Origin: Norana najaformis
Lineage: Eukaryota > Annelida > Clitellata > Crassiclitellata > Hormogastridae
Assembly (NCBI GenBank): GCA_964023275.1
Contig: OZ029917.1
Span: 26,974,505 to 27,038,504 of the forward strand
Direction: 5' to 3'
DNA length: 64,000 nt
In this document: positions 12,630-22,426 of the stretch, piece by piece
How the letters are laid out: each line of letters begins with the position of its first letter
Numbering within the stretch: the first letter of the stretch is position 1
Translations under genes and position numbers: made by a program
The notes under the pieces: generated by a model
Told to the model about the DNA's origin: nothing
Seen by the model: the letters and a program-made list of their open reading frames with translations, nothing else
Databases searched by the model: none

Positions 12630-12985
12630 CTACTTAACCAACACTTAACCTAGTTTCATTAAATCTATGTATTTATATCTATATATCTATTTATATAGAT
12701 TAAATGAGGTTGTGTTAAGTTTTTATATAAGTAAGTGTATTTATGTAATGGCCAACACCAGTTTATATACATATATAAATATATATGTATATGAATATGT
12801 ACCAGCTAATCTGGATAAAATCGCCATGGTGTGTATATAATATATTTATCAAGACTTTTAATATAGCGCTTTTAAGCTACCAATTACCCCAATTCTGACG
12901 AACGAGCATGGTCGTCAGCGAAAGTGTATGAGAAAGTGTACACTGAAACTGCAATGCGTGCTGCCCACGATCGTATAATCCGTTC
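12630..12985. other. AT-rich spacer before the minisatellite
   Basis: TA-rich repeats such as TATATACATATATAAATATA lie around 12660-12840. No gene was recognised. Confidence 0.5.
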
Positions 12986-12987
12986 TA

Positions 12988-14274
12988 TGGATGAGGAAAC
13001 TTAGGTCATTTGCTCCCCTTCCTTCTGGACCTGTCAGCTGATGAGGAAACTTAGGTCATTTGCTCCCCTTCCTTCTGGACCTGTCAGCTGATGAGGAAAC
13101 TTAGGTCATTTGCTCCCATCCTTCTGGACCTGTCAGCTGATGAGGAAACTTAGGTCATTTGCTCCCCTTCCTTCTGGACCTGTCAGCTGATGAGGAAACT
13201 TAGGTCATTTGCTCCCCTTCCTTCTGGACCTGTCAGCTGATGAGGAAACTTAGGTCATTTGCTCCCATCCTTCTGGACCTGTCAGCTGATGAGGAAACTT
13301 AGGTCATTTGCTCCCATCCTTCTGGACCTGTCAGCTGATGAGGAAACTTAGGTCATTTGCTCCCCTTCCTTCTGGACCTGTCAGCTGATGAGGAAACTTA
13401 GGTCATTTGCTCCCCTTCCTTCTGGACCTGTCAGCTGATGAGGAAACTTAGGTCATTTGCTCCCATCCTTCTGGACCTGTCTGCTGATGAGGAAACTTAG
13501 GTCATTTGCTCCCCTTCCTTCTGGACCTGTCAGCTGATGAGGAAACTTAGGTCATTTGCTCCCATCCTTCTGGACCTGTCAGCTGATGAGGAAACTTAGG
13601 TCATTTGCTCCCCTTCCTTCTGGACCTGTCAGCTGATGAGGAAACTTAGGTCATTTGCTCCCCTTCCTTCTGGACCTGTCAGCTGATGAGGAAACTTAGG
13701 TCATTTGCTCCCATCCTTCTGGACCTGTCAGCTGATGAGGAAACTTAGGTCATTTGCTCCCCTTCCTTCTGGACCTGTCAGCTGATGAGGAAACTTAGGT
13801 CATTTGCTCCCATCCTTCTGGACCTGTCAGCTGATGAGGAAACTTAGGTCATTTGCTCCCATCCTTCTGGACCTGTCAGCTGATGAGGAAACTTAGGTCA
13901 TTTGCTCCCCTTCCTTCTGGACCTGTCAGCTGATGAGGAAACTTAGGTCATTTGCTCCCCTTCCTTCTGGACCTGTCAGCTGATGAGGAAACTTAGGTCA
14001 TTTGCTCCCATCCTTCTGGACCTGTCAGCTGATGAGGAAACTTAGGTCATTTGCTCCCCTTCCTTCTGGACCTGTCAGCTGATGAGGAAACTTAGGTCAT
14101 TTGCTCCCATCCTTCTGGACCTGTCAGCTGATGAGGAAACTTAGGTCATTTGCTCCCATCCTTCTGGACCTGTCAGCTGATGAGGAAACTTAGGTCATTT
14201 GCTCCCATCCTTCTGGACCTGTCAGCTGATGAGGAAACTTAGGTCATTTGCTCCCATCCTTCTGGACCTGTCAG
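12988..14274 (+). repeat. 49/50-bp minisatellite, 26 units, derived from a LINE reverse transcriptase
   Basis: Exactly 1287 bp. There are 13 units of 50 bp (type A, with CCCCTTCC) and 13 of 49 bp (type B, with CCCATCC), all starting CTGATGAGGAAACTTAGG and ending CTTCTGGACCTGTCAG. The order is AAB AAB B AAB AB AAB AB B AAB AB BBB, with one sequence variant (CTGTCTG) at the end of unit 10. The last unit runs without a break into CTGCCTTTAATACTGTC, so the array ends inside the LINE motif A coding sequence (LLDLSAAFNTV). The repeat unit therefore contains the upstream half of that motif. Confidence 0.95.
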
Positions 14275-14580
14275 CTGCCTTTAATACTGTCTTTTATGAC
14301 ATACTTTTAACTGACTTGAACTCTGACTGTTGCTTTCTGTGCTGCAGTTTGCTTCTTACTTGCGTACTCGCACTCTGTCTGTCCAAGTTAAGGAATTTAC
14401 CTCAGCAGCGGCTGTTTTGGGCTGTGGAGTAGGCCTACCATATGTTTCAGTAGTTGGCCCTCTCCTTTTCAGCCCTTAGGGGGGCAGATATATACTACGC
14501 GGCTTGGTGCACTTTTCGCTGACCGTTCACTGAACTGCCATCTATATTTTGACGACATTGAGCTTCTGACTTTTTGGCAG
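14250..14580 (+). mobile_element. LINE family 2-like reverse transcriptase remnant downstream of the minisatellite
   Basis: It starts with LLDLSAAFNTVFYDILL (motif A; DH changed to FYD). After frameshifts it continues with RTRTLSVQVKEF, a broken GxPxGSVVGPLLFS (motif B, near 14425-14475) and HLYFDDIELL (motif C with FDD, near 14540-14570). The 3' end is not evident. Confidence 0.8.
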
Positions 14581-14589
14581 TTCGATTTC

Positions 14590-15765
14590 TGCTCCTTCTC
14601 TTCGAATACGCTCTTCTGGTTTGGAGATATACAGGCGTTGGTGATTTTCAGTGAGCTTATATATTTGGCACTAACGATTAATTTTTGCTGATTTGAAGGC
14701 ACCTTGATGTAGATATCGGCGTCAAACGCAACAAAAATAGACCAAACGTTTGGTAGGCCTGCGTGGAGAAAACTAAAAGGCGCAGGTCAGACAAGCTTAT
14801 TATATTCAATGTCGCTGTCATTAGGTAAGCTAATTCTATTGTTCGCATTTTGAAGAATGTTGCCAACATAATCACACATTTGAACTTTCAAAGCTATGGA
14901 TTTAGGAATCTCTCTTTAAAAGAGGGTCAAAAAGCATTTCCTGTGCTTAAGGATGCATTTCGCCCTACATTAGGCCTACTTCGCAGCCTTTGATTCAATT
15001 ACAATTGCACTCTACCTTATAGGCCTACATAGCAATTAGAACATGTTTTGCACTCGTATGTTAGCAGGCTTATATACATTTGCTTAGAGATATAAACACA
15101 CTCAATAAATAAGAATAGTTTGCAATTAATTGCCGCAAGGCGGCTGTTTTATCAAATAATACTGGACGTAGGAGTCGTTTGCCGATCAATCAAGAGTCGA
15201 CGGCGCACTTAAGTCAGTTTCAAGTCGCCTTTCAACATATGCACGCATACAGGTGTGCTGTGGTTAATTTGAAAGGCCTGACAGGTAACTGAACTGTAGG
15301 CCAAGTATTTGGATTATCCAGAACCATGATATTTAGAAACCTCATGATTGATTTCGGGTTATAACTAATAACATTAAGGCACAATTGAATTTCTTGACCA
15401 TAGTGATTTTCTGCTCTTTTCAAACGAATGACATATCTTTTACTGGTTAGAATCTGAATGCCACAGATGTTAGCCGTGCTAGTGTTTATGTATTTTATAT
15501 TTATATCGTCAACTATTTCAATGCAAAGAACACAGTGTTATTTCTTACTTGCTCATGCCTCAAAAGGATAGAAAATGGCTGTTATTCCCTTCAAACTTTG
15601 CTTTTGTGACCAGGACAGTAATATTTCGATATTTACCTATTTCCAATGAAGAAGCGGGCGAATTTGCGTGTTTTCGTGCAACTAAAGTAAAAAACAACAT
15701 ATGAATCAACATTAACACGTATTTACACTACAGCTATACAAAAATGACCACAAAGATTTAGAAGT
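14590..15765. other. Sequence without recognised genes
   Basis: AT-rich with short open frames only. Several AGGCCTA-type words occur (for example near 14750, 14975 and 15020). No exon or repeat family could be assigned. Confidence 0.35.
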
Positions 15766-15769
15766 GATT

Positions 15770-17613
15770 AGTTTTTGAGATTTACGATTATACTGTAAAT
15801 CACTTTCACGAATCCGCCCCAAATGTAGTTTCCCATCATGTTCTCGTTGTATTGTTCTTGGTAGCGACGTTCAAAGTCCAGTATATCCTGGTGGAAGCGC
15901 TCGCCTTGCTCCTTCGAGTACGCTCCCATATTCTCCTTGAAGTTATCAAGATCAGCATCAAGGATATAAACTTCGAGGGACATCCTGCAGCCCAGTTTCC
16001 CGTAGTTCTTCACCAGAGTCTCAACCAACTCCACAGTTTTTGGCCTTGTGATTGCCCAGGAAGCCCCTAATCAATGCAACAAAGCTGTTCCAAGCCGCAT
16101 TCTCCTTCCTAATGAGTCTCTTGGGGAATTCTTTGCAACCCAGGATCTTCTGTATCCGTGGTCCGACGAAGACACCGGCTTTGACCTTTGCCTCACACAG
16201 CTTAGGGAAGAAGTCTTGAAGGTACTTGAAGGCTGCCGACTCCTTATCTAGAGCTGTGACAAATTGTTTCATAAGGCCCAATGTGATGTGCAGTTGAGGC
16301 ATCAGCAGCACCTTCTGGGGGTCCACCAGTGGCTCCCACTTGACGTTGTTCCTCCCCACAGAGAACTCGGTCCGCTGTGGTCAGTCCCGTCGATGGTAGT
16401 GCATCTTGTTGTTGTCCCTGCTGTCCCAAAGGCAAAGACAGCAGGGAAACATGGTAAAACCGCCTTGGAGACCCATAGGGAATGCTATCATTTGAAGTTT
16501 CCAATGACCTCCCAGCCATACTCATCATACTTCAAGGCGTCTGGTGAGTAAGCTCTTGATGCCGTTGTAATCCTCTTTGAGGTGCACCGAGTGAGCCAAA
16601 TGAAGACGGGTATTTGTTTCAGTTATGGAGCAGCACGGCTTTGAGGCTCCTGGATGAACTGTTAATGAAGAGACGCCACTTGTTCGGGTTACAGTCGATT
16701 CAAATTGCCTCGAACAGACCGGTCACATAGTGGCAGAAGCAGAGCCCATCTTGACTGGTGAAGAAGCTGGAAAAAGCTTGGTGACACCTCCTCTAATCTG
16801 CGACTTGCACATCTTCATCCAACAAATTTCACTGCTTGAGCCTAGACACCATAAGCTCGGCATTGGACTTGGTGAGACCAAGATCTCTGATCAAGTCGTT
16901 GGGGTCTTCTTGGTTGGTATTGTGTGGGTTTCTCTCCTCAGTTCGGAAATTGTAATCTGGATCTCCAACGTCTTCCTCGCTTTCTGACTTACTGCTCTCG
17001 TCTGAAGATGGCTGCTTTCTCTCCAGAGGAGTGGGTACGGGAAGCACACGACAGCGTGACACCGGGTCTATGGATGAAAGAAGGTCCGGATACGTGATAG
17101 CAGGTTGCATTCTTGCCAGTTCGACGCTTGGAAGGATCCACCATGCAGAAGTAACAATTGCTTGAGTGGTCAGTGGGTTCTCGTCAAATTCTTGGGATAG
17201 CAAATTTCAAGGCTCTCTTTTCCCCTCTGTACCATCCTGCAAAAGAACAAAATGAAATTGTGATCATAACAAAATAAATGTATTTCACCTATAACTAATG
17301 TGTAAGACATTATCGCAACATATTTCATATATCATATATTTGTTCAATAACATTAAAAAATATGGTGAAATTACAACATTTAAAACTTTTAAAACTTTTA
17401 TAACATAAGTGTCGCCATCTAAGCGAGTATCGATTGTCCATCTTACAGTCCAGTGTTTTTTGCAGTGCTCGCAGGTGAAATGAAGTTTTCTCAGGGTTTG
17501 TCTTGATCCCCGACAGGCATGCCGAAATATGCCTTTGTAGGCTTCACACGTCTTAGCAGATGTTTCCATGGAGTACTTTTCCGCTCTTGTCTTGATAAAT
17601 TGGCCGCAGACAT
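15770..17613 (-). pseudogene. Degenerate but structurally complete copy of the multicopy uncharacterised family
   Basis: On the minus strand the ATG at 17613 gives MSAANLSRQERKSTPW, then RVKPTKAYFGMPVGDQDKP. A TGA (17493-17491) then replaces the usual tryptophan. Past a frameshift, HFTCEHCKK leads to a GTAAGA donor (17446). A 210-bp intron ends at TTCTTTTGCAG (17237) and exon 2 continues GWYRGEKRA. Later pieces, in shifted frames, include DLIRDLGLTKSNAELMVSRL (about 16830-16890), a YDEYGWEV block near 16520, WEPLVDPQKVLLMPQLHITL (about 16270-16340), GFLGNHKA and GERFHQDILDFERRYQ (about 15850). This N-to-C order matches what I remember of the family. Several frameshifts make it a pseudogene as sequenced. 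The left-edge gene belongs to a sister subfamily. The function is unknown; zinc-finger-like C-x2-C and C-x2-C pairs are visible in the N-terminal part. Confidence 0.8.
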
Positions 17614-17707
17614 AGGAAAATGCGTCTGCGGACGCTTGCAGTCATCTCAGATATGTATCCACTTAGGCAGCTACAACTAATCTGAACTGGTGGGCTTAAG
17701 GCCACTG

Positions 17708-17727
17708 TATTTATACTGCTATTTATA
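17708..17727 (-). promoter_or_regulatory. Two TATA boxes upstream of the multicopy-family gene
   Basis: TATAAATA reads on the minus strand at 17715-17708 and again at 17727-17720. Transcription would start near 17680-17690, about 70 bases before the ATG at 17613. Confidence 0.6.
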
Positions 17728-17738
17728 TTATTGCAAAG

Positions 17739-17791
17739 TTCCAGAAGGTTCTCGGACGTTCCAGAATATTCTTGAAAGTTCTGGAAAGTTC
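17739..17791 (-). promoter_or_regulatory. Heat-shock element array
   Basis: Heat-shock factor binds alternating GAA and TTC triplets spaced by two bases. Here 17739-17751 gives TTC-GAA-TTC. After a gap, 17759-17791 gives seven consecutive perfectly spaced triplets (TTC, GAA, TTC, GAA, TTC, GAA, TTC). A core usually has three. The array lies about 15-70 bases upstream of the TATA boxes of the minus-strand gene, the arrangement known from hsp70-type promoters. The pattern is read directly; inducibility is inferred. Confidence 0.75.
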
Positions 17792-17799
17792 TAGCAGTT

Positions 17800-19005
17800 A
17801 CTCCAGTTTACTCAGCACTGAATTCATCTTGAATTTTCTGTAAGTAGATAAATTTCAGAATATCAAAGTAGATAAATTTCAGAATATCACTGTCCTGGTC
17901 ACAAAAGCAAAGTTTGTGGGGAATAATAGCCATTTTTTATACTTTTGAGGCATAATCAATTAGGAAATATCATTTACTAGCCAGGAACAAAAAAAATTGT
18001 TACACAGTGTATTTGGAAATACAAAATACAACCTAAGAAGCAGTGATGCCAACTGTGACAGTTATATAATTTTGAGATACTGCCATGGATACAAGTTGAT
18101 AGTTATGCAAACTGGAAACTCTCTTGCTGTAAAAGTATTTAGAAAAAGTAGATAACTACATACTTAGATTTTGTAGTTTAACTACTGGTTACAACTACTT
18201 CTTCAAAAAGTAGTAGGTTCGAATCTCCGCAGTCCGCAATTATTATAGATGAGCACTCGACTAATCAATCATTCGTGTGCTTCTCAAATATTATTTCTCT
18301 AGTGGCAAATGTCAAAAAATACAAAAGTAACTGGAAGATTAAAAACATGATCAGGACAAATATTCAGTGGACCTTGACAGATTTCTCTCGATTCAATGGT
18401 TTCTTCAACTAACGCTTTCTTCAAACTTTTCTCGTTTTATATAGCCGTAGAATATAGATGGGTCTATCGGCATTTGTAGCCAATTTATACTAACTTAAAT
18501 GTTCTTGGTTATATGATTTGTTAGAAGCATCAGCTGTCTTTAAAGCCATACTTGTGCTCAATGCAACCTCAAAGAATAAGGCAGCGTCTTAATGAATGGC
18601 TCCTCCAAGTCCTTCTGTTGTCCCTCATCTGTTCTTCAGCTGCAGTCCTTCAGTTGCTAGTTTTTCACTTTGGCTTTTGTGCTTTGGTTGTTCTTTAGTT
18701 CACCTTCTGCTGTGGGTCAGTGCCTCAGTTATCCATCAATCTACATTCAATTGCCCTAAAATGTCAAGTCTTCAGGAGCAATCTGGAATTCGGAACAACA
18801 CAAGCCATAACGTCTTCGTTCGTCCTCACAATTTTTCCCGTCTATTTCTATTTCCTTCTCTCTCATCATTTCGACTTCTTCTTTCAACATCATCTGTCTT
18901 CCAAAACCTGCAACTCTATGTATAATATGTAGCCTAATATATGCGTGAATATGCATGTATATACCTGTGGTTGTTATCTTTTATATCTCTTTCGCCATAT
19001 CTATT
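17800..19005. other. AT-rich sequence; 22-bp duplication at 17845-17888
   Basis: GTAGATAAATTTCAGAATATC is present twice in tandem near 17845-17888. Otherwise only short open frames are seen and no gene was recognised. Confidence 0.4.
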
Positions 19006-19010
19006 ATTTC

Positions 19011-20096
19011 TCATAATCTATACTTTTCATGTTCGTTGTCTTGGTTGGAGTGTTCGAAATTCTGTTTTCTTTGATCTTCTTCATAGTTATCGTATGTGTC
19101 GTTCTCGTCCTCATTTTCAATGTCGTTGTCATTAACTTCGTTGTCGTTGATGACCACATCTGACCTTGGCGAATTGTTTGGCGTCTTTGAGACGAAGAAT
19201 TCGTATTTTGCAGAATGTGTCAATCCATAAGATGCTAAGCGCGCCAGTTCCTCCTCCTCCTCCCTCTGCAGTCGTTTCTGATAGAGCAGCTCACTTCCGG
19301 TCATGGTCCACTGATATCTGCATCTATTCGAGGCAAAAATCCTCTCACACGATTGCTGGAACATTGACGACACACTCGAGCGGTTTCGAGTTCCTATCGC
19401 TGCATTGAAAGGTTTCGTTCTGGACACGTGGGACGAAGGAGGATGAACAGCTGGGAACCTCTTTCCAGTCAGTGAACCGCAGCCGGAACTCGATTCTGGA
19501 CGACTTCCGATGGATAGATTTTCCTCGGCGCCGATAGAGGGCGCACAGGCGAAGCTGTTGCTCTTGATGCTGAATCTTCGCAGGGCTGGGTCCTGAGGAT
19601 TGGCACGAACGAGACGGACCCACTCCTTACCCGGCAACCCTACGACGCGAGGACACACGAGGACCTCATCACCAGCAGACGTCTTACCGCGAGCCAGCTG
19701 AACTGCCTGCTTGCCTTCCGTTAAGACAACTAGGCCGAGTGACGTCTGCCAGCTTCGAAGAAAATCGTTGGTTTGCGCTGCACACGAGACTCTGCCCTTG
19801 GTTTGTTGAGGCGAAGTACCCGACGTATATAAGGTCGATGACCTTGGCGATGATGTCAATTGTCGTTTGCACGAGGCCGCTGCGTTTTCAGTCGCATCTA
19901 GGTAATTGGCGATCACCCTTTGACCCAAATGTCGAGTCTCCTCAACGTCCGGTTCGTGAAAGGTTACAAACAACTCTCGTCGACGACGACGACGAACAGG
20001 AACAGGATCGCGCTCGAAGACCCAACTTCCTCTCAGCCTGTCTTCTGGCTGTCGCTCTGGCACCTTGCAAGTAAGCAGGCGAGGCTGGTGCATCAT
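19011..20096 (-). CDS. Unidentified long open reading frame, probable exon of a hypothetical protein
   Basis: This is a 361-codon frame on the minus strand, much longer than chance in this AT-rich window and without simple repeats. Features by position: a basic run VRRRRRRELF near residue 35; a serine/threonine-rich middle; QREEEEELARLASYGLTHS near residue 275; and a very acidic, asparagine-rich C-terminus (from NDNEVNDNDIENEDENDTYD near 315) ending HEKYRL. There is no signal peptide or membrane segment. The first Met is at 20096, but TTACTTGCAAG just before 20066 could be a splice acceptor, so the true start may be upstream. I do not recognise the family. It could also be a retroelement-derived ORF, though it occurs only once in the window. 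Confidence 0.5.
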   Translation of the reverse strand: MMHQPRLLTCKVPERQPEDRLRGSWVFERDPVPVRRRRRRELFVTFHEPDVEETRHLGQRVIANYLDATENAAASCKRQLTSSPRSSTLYTSGTSPQQTKGRVSCAAQTNDFLRSWQTSLGLVVLTEGKQAVQLARGKTSAGDEVLVCPRVVGLPGKEWVRLVRANPQDPALRRFSIKSNSFACAPSIGAEENLSIGSRPESSSGCGSLTGKRFPAVHPPSSHVSRTKPFNAAIGTRNRSSVSSMFQQSCERIFASNRCRYQWTMTGSELLYQKRLQREEEEELARLASYGLTHSAKYEFFVSKTPNNSPRSDVVINDNEVNDNDIENEDENDTYDNYEEDQRKQNFEHSNQDNEHEKYRL

Positions 20097-20099
20097 TTT

Positions 20100-21340
20100 G
20101 AAGTTGAGGCTAGCACCTATTACGTCTATTATTTTTTGTGCTGTTATTTTTGCCTGTTGTTAATAGGCCTAATTATCGGTAATGTCGATTGATAACATAG
20201 ACACTGAATGGTCGCAATTCTTCGAAGGTCTGTGTGTACATGTATCTATTTATTTAACCTATACACAGTGAACGAATTTTGCACTTAGAATCAGTTGACG
20301 CCAGTTGGTCGCCGCTTTTGCTGCAGGTGTTACTAGGATTAAAGTTGTTATTTATGTTCCAGTAATCGCTGTCGTTGCACTGTTAGGCTACATCCGTATC
20401 TAATCCTTAATCAACAAACAACATTTTCAACTCCGTGCAGAATCCTGCGGTAGAACAAAGCTAAGTAGGTTCATAGATGCGCATCAGGCGATGCACACCT
20501 GCGCTCTAGCAACGACAAAAGTCGTCGCCTAGGCGCGCGTGTTCCATAACGGCACTTACACAGCCGATCAACCACTTGATTGTTGATAGTTGCTACATGT
20601 CGCATATACATATACACTTTTATATATATAGGACATATATATATATGCAAATCTGTTATAATTATATATGCACGCATGCTTAGAAGTATGGTCGGTGAAG
20701 AGGGTATAGGTCGATGATAACCGACAGAAAGTGAATGGCCACTCGGCACAATAGGTTGATAATGTGACACGAATATCGAGCAATATATGGACATCCACTT
20801 AAAGGAGCCATATATAGGCAACCAATTGCTGACGTCAATGGCCAATATACAGACAGGAGAAGACAATTGTTCGATTAGATTTGCCCAAGTCAAACCTTGA
20901 AATTATCTATCTGAACGACTGGCAGGTCAAAGACTGATAATTTGATCAGCAGAAAAAGATCGATTTATCAGCACACGATTCTGATCAAGTATTACAAGTA
21001 TTCCATCAGCTCAGAAAAAGCATTCCCGCTACGCTGACAAGAAATCTATGGCGACACTCGTAATACGTAGGCCCTATTCGTCTTTAACATATCTCTGCTT
21101 TAGTAATCAATTTGATTAACATACTAGGTCTAATTATTTTGGTCATCAAAATCTTGATCTGAGAATAGTTTTAAAAGCTAGGAATAAGTTTTATAAATGG
21201 CATCTACTATTCTACTGCTCTTGTAATTGTAACTCCAAATTTATACAGTAGCGCTTCATGAAAAAGTAATCAGAGGCTCCCTCGATGCTCGTCTAAACGA
21301 TATTAAACGTAATTTTAAGAACAGGAGGTTCATCAGTTAG
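20100..21340. other. Sequence without recognised genes
   Basis: This would hold upstream exons or the promoter of the 19.0-20.1 kb frame if that is a gene. A TA-rich patch lies at 20605-20660. Nothing further could be supported. Confidence 0.35.
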
Positions 21341-21344
21341 CAAG

Positions 21345-22303
21345 CAATGCTCAGATAACTAGGAAAGTCAAGACGGCGAGTTGCAGCACGAACGCAAAGC
21401 CCAGTCCCAGGAATCTCATTCGGAGTTGACAGATGACACCTTGTTCCTGGACCTCGTTGCATCGACGATGAGGAACGACGACAATGCTCAGATAACTAGG
21501 AAAGTCAAGACGGCGAGTTGCAGCACGAACGCAAAGCCCAGTCCCAGGAATCTCATTCGGAGTTGACAGATGACACCTTGTTCCTGGACCTCGTTGCATC
21601 GACGATGAGGAACGACGACAATGCTCAGATAACTAGGAAAGTCAAGACGGCGAGTTGCAGCACGAACGCAAAGCCCAGTCCCAGGAATCTCATTCGGAGT
21701 TGACAGATGACACCTTGTTCCTGGACCTCGTTGCATCGACGATGAGGAACGACGACAATGCTCAGATAACTAGGAAAGTCAAGACGGCGAGTTGCAGCAC
21801 GAACGCAAAGCCCAGTCCCAGGAATCTCATTCGGAGTTGACAGATGACACCTTGTTCCTGGACCTCGTTGCATCGACGATGAGGAACGACGACAATGCTC
21901 AGATAACTAGGAAAGTCAAGACGGCGAGTTGCAGCACGAACGCAAAGCCCAGTCCCAGGAATCTCATTCGGAGTTGACAGATGACACCTTGTTCCTGGAC
22001 CTCGTTGCATCGACGATGAGGAACGACGACAATGCTCAGATAACTAGGAAAGTCAAGACGGCGAGTTGCAGCACGAACGCAAAGCCCAGTCCCAGGAATC
22101 TCATTCGGAGTTGACAGATGACACCTTGTTCCTGGACCTCGTTGCATCGACGATGAGGAACGACGACAATGCTCAGATAACTAGGAAAGTCAAGACGGCG
22201 AGTTGCAGCACGAACGCAAAGCCCAGTCCCAGGAATCTCATTCGGAGTTGACAGATGACACCTTGTTCCTGGACCTCGTTGCATCGACGATGAGGAACGA
22301 CGA
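21345..22303. repeat. 137-bp tandem repeat, seven identical-looking units
   Basis: Units start at 21345, 21482, 21619, 21756, 21893, 22030 and 22167. 959 bp is exactly seven units, and I saw no base difference between them. Each begins CAATGCTCAGATAACTAGGA. The flank GTTCATCAGTTAGCAAG before unit 1 and the unit itself align with single-copy sequence at 38.86-39.02 kb (GTTCATCAGTAAGCAAACGG onwards). On the minus strand the shared part reads SSFLIVDATRSRN here and SSLLALDAVRSRN there. Overlapping 82- and 61-codon frames recur in every unit because 137 is not a multiple of 3. Confidence 0.95.
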
Positions 22304-22426
22304 CGATCGATGTTGACCGCCATCGACCTCTAAGGCTCACGGTTGCAGATGACGCAGCGTCAGGACAACTCTCCAGCCACCAGATCGGTGCAGAACAACA
22401 TGCAAACTCACCTGTCTTCCAACTTC

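Noticed and set aside
12988..14274. CRISPR-like array (26 regular repeats of about 50 bp)
   Set aside because: There are no unique spacers. The whole unit repeats, and the array runs into LINE coding sequence in an animal genome, so it is a minisatellite.
21351..22323. Series of identical 82- and 61-codon frames as a tandem gene family or repeat protein
   Set aside because: They overlap on both strands and recur only because of the 137-bp unit. Each is closed by stops and none has a start context of its own.
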